Source: Marchantia polymorpha subsp. ruderalis (Eukaryota; Streptophyta; Marchantiopsida; Marchantiales; Marchantiaceae). From it: a DNA stretch of 64,000 bases. How positions within the stretch are numbered: the stretch's first letter is position 1; every line of letters begins with the position of its first letter. The notes below the pieces were generated by a model, which did no database searches, had not been told where the DNA came from, and worked only from the letters and a program-made list of their open reading frames with translations. Of this stretch, positions 61,777 to 64,000 are shown piece by piece. The stretch is taken from NCBI GenBank assembly GCA_037833965.1, contig AP031354.1, positions 14,176,001 to 14,240,000 on the forward strand. The letters run 5' to 3'. Position numbers and translations under genes: made by a program.

Positions 61777-63515
61777 GTTCTCTGCAATGTGCTCACTGTG
61801 AATTCTTATTCACAGTGAAAATTCAGGAGTGAATGTACTCGAGTAGCTTCATCTTTGGATTGAATTGAATTTATAACTATTTGTTCATCTTGGGTGAGCT
61901 AAAAGAAGTTACGAAGATGGTTACAAGTGTTGCATTCGCTGCAGGTATAGTTCAATTACACCAAGGAGAGCATTGAAGATAGTTCTACAGTATGCAGACA
62001 CGGAGGTAAGCATGACAATGAAAACCTTGAGCAGCTTACGTTTCGAGAAGTTAATATTTATTTCCCTTTCTTGACCCTAGTGTGATAATTCGCGGATAGG
62101 AATTTCACATTTGATTCCTAGTCTGTGACTTGAATGGAATGGAAAATGAATACCTACCGAACTTTCAATGGGCTATTCTGGCGTGATTTCCTGAAAAGTT
62201 GTGATGTATGCTTACCTTGCATAGATCAGTTAGCAAGAACACAGCAAGATCTCTCAACGTCAGCTTGAATGTCAATAACAACTAAGGTAGAGAAAGAAAT
62301 CTCATGGAAGTTGTCTTCATTGGATGTATTTAAGGATGATATTGTCTTTGAGACTGACTACCCGCTGGATCATGATCGCCAGGTCTTTCAACCCATGCAG
62401 GAGCGGGTGGTAGCCCTTGCATTTGAGGAAATTGCAAAACTTGTCGTCACAGAATCTGTAAGTAGGATAACAAAGATCGATACTCTATCTCTGAAAACGA
62501 TTTTGCCACGCAGTTGAGATATTGCCACGCAGTTGAGATTGAGTCTTATCTGTAAGATAAGACCGACACAATGTGTCGGTCTTATCTTACATGGCTCGTG
62601 GTAGGTGCATACCTATATCAGAAAACGCAGACAGTCTCTTCCAATTGGAGATTTAATTCCAGTTGAATGGCGATGAAATGTCCACCTGCATCAAATAGTT
62701 TCAACAACTGACATTTTAGTAACTAGGATCTCAATCGTAGCAATCTTAATTTAACCGGTAATAATACTGATCTAGAATGCTGAATTCTCACAAATCTTGT
62801 TGTTGTATGTTGTTTTGTAGCTTCAGTAATATTTGTATCTCATAACTCTGTAATTGTAGAAATGACAGAGGACGAGTAAGTAATTTATGGGTTTTATTGA
62901 ACATGGAATTCTTTTTGTAGGGATGGCGAGTTGTTGCGCCTCAGTTGCCAAGTTTGTTCGAACGAGCTATTTTTCCTGCGCTCCGTTTCAAAGAACAAGT
63001 AAGGTTCCAAAGTTATATCAGGTTGAGAAGAGTGACGGCATCTCAATTTGGATATATTCATTGAGATTCAATCATAACTTTATTGGCGGAATTCTCCATG
63101 AATCGAGCAGTAATACCCATGATGGCCAAGTGGTAACTCTGTGGACCAAACCGCTGCACTATGTTCTGTTGTACAGAGTAGAAACAAGGAATGATGCTGT
63201 GGATTCTATTGCAGGATAGGTTGGACTGGGAGGAGGATGAGGAAGATTACTTACAGAAAAATTTACCAATGACTCTGGTAAGTTCGTTTCAGTCTATACA
63301 TATTACAGATATAAAAAACTTTAAAACTATCTTGCTATAGAGATGAATCGCACTTTTAGTGTTCTGCATCCTTTTCTTGAAAGATAAACCCAAAAACGAT
63401 TTCATCAGGTTCAGGGCTGATAAGGATTTCTGTTCAGGAACATATTGGTGAAGACGATGGTCTTACACCTCGCCAAAGTGCTGTCAATCTTCTGGGAATG
63501 ATCGCCATGTCTAAG
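61547..63515 (+). CDS. Importin-beta-like nuclear transport receptor (partial, six exons)
   Basis: Six exons with GT-AG introns and matching phases give about 189 residues: 61547-61663, 61945-62005, 62287-62457, 62921-62998, 63215-63277 and 63438-63515. Diagnostic parts are GWRVVAPQLPSLFERAIFPA, DWEEDEEDYLQKNLP and LTPRQSAVNLLGMIAMSK. Acidic EEDxxEY followed by TPR.SA is typical of importin-7/8 and CSE1-like karyopherins. From memory the best match is the plant ARM-repeat importin-like group that includes Arabidopsis At3g17340, about residues 280-450 of roughly 1100. Such proteins carry cargo through nuclear pores with Ran-GTP. The first exon start is the least certain; the exons from 61945 on are firm. 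No stop interrupts the frame. Upstream exons are not recognised and downstream ones lie beyond the window, so the gene could be whole or a 5'-truncated copy. Confidence 0.82.
61739..61771. repeat. (AT)n microsatellite in intron
   Basis: About 16 AT units lie in the intron between the first two recognised importin-like exons. Confidence 0.9.
62503..62539. repeat. 19-bp tandem duplication in intron
   Basis: TTGCCACGCAGTTGAGAT occurs twice in direct succession, at 62503 and 62522, in the intron after the third importin-like exon. Confidence 0.9.
62551..62591. repeat. Perfect 41-nt palindrome in intron
   Basis: A 20-base arm, TGTAAGATAAGACCGACACA, is followed by one base and its exact reverse complement. 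It lies in the 463-bp intron of the importin-like gene. Transcribed, it would form a tight hairpin. Confidence 0.9.
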
Positions 63516-64000
63516 GTCAGGTTCAACCCATTTTTGAACTGTGATCATTCCAATTTGCCTGTCATACACCGAAGACCATACATCTTGCGCTATGACTAAG
63601 ATGTAGATGATGTGGTATTGGTACAGTGCACTCCCCACTAACAGAATACGACGGGAGAATTTCTTGTCATTGTCCAGTATTTATGGGATTCAGTTGCCAT
63701 AAATGCTATGCCATTCTTCTATTACGTTTTTTTATCGCTTGTCAGTTACGATGCATCGGTTCACCTATACGGCTGTATCTCCCGGGTCTGTACTCTGTGG
63801 TCATCTTGCTTGTTGAGCCCTTGTGATTGATCACGTGTACTTACTTTTTTTGGAGTCAGTTGTAGGTTGTAAATGTCTACGACCAGTTGTATGAAGCGTC
63901 TGAAGAATACTAGCTCCTTGATCTAATTGATAATAGAAAATAGAAAACTTTCTCATGTAGCTAGTGCTGAAAGCTCTTTTGCCTTTCTTGTTTATCTTCC
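63516..64000. other. Intron or 3' part of importin-like gene
   Basis: The stretch starts with a plausible donor (AAG|GTCAGG). No further exon with the expected importin sequence was found before the window ends. Confidence 0.4.

Noticed and set aside
63626-63826. 66-codon frame near the right edge as the next importin exon
   Set aside because: Its sequence does not resemble the expected karyopherin continuation and its phase does not follow from 63515.

Overview
The window looks like repeat-rich nuclear DNA of a land plant, most likely a bryophyte and probably a liverwort such as Marchantia. The reasons are the Ty3/gypsy and Ty1/copia families present, a primer-binding site matching plant tRNA-Glu, GT-AG introns in the one recognisable host gene, and a multicopy coiled-coil protein family that I remember from Marchantia hypothetical proteins. 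The species is an inference. Almost everything is transposon. I found no tRNA, rRNA or CRISPR array.

Layout. 1-4820 is an old Ty3/gypsy element cut by the window edge. 4835-5830 holds scraps of older copia and gypsy elements. 5831-26505 is a nested cluster built from four copies (A-D) of an unusual LTR-less element family, called here the TG-CA coiled-coil family. Copy B sits inside copy A, and a very young gypsy element (13850-21204) sits inside copy C. 26506-28779 is AT-rich and carries a gypsy integrase fossil. 28780-32001 is copy E. 32389-35018 is an old copia element with both LTRs. 35570-35955 is the 3' end of a LINE.

From about 36000 to 51600 the DNA is very AT-rich, with copia fossils at 43382-47290 and 48560-49640 and no gene I can support. 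From 51600 to the end the composition becomes more mixed. A candidate host gene of unknown function lies on the minus strand near 56813-57960, and a 117-bp tandem repeat lies at 58931-59280. The right edge (61547-63515, continuing past the window) holds exons of an importin-beta-like gene on the plus strand, the only host gene I identify with confidence.

The most unusual object is the TG-CA coiled-coil family. Five copies are visible. Two (D and E) have both ends with clean 5-bp target duplications and TG...CA termini, which is the signature of retroviral-type integrase. Yet no LTRs, no long inverted repeats and no polymerase are visible. Each copy carries a coding region for a protein with a tryptophan-rich N-terminal part, a long coiled coil and a conserved C-terminal domain. 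They may be giant solo LTRs that carry a gene, or LTR-less passengers moved by a gypsy integrase.
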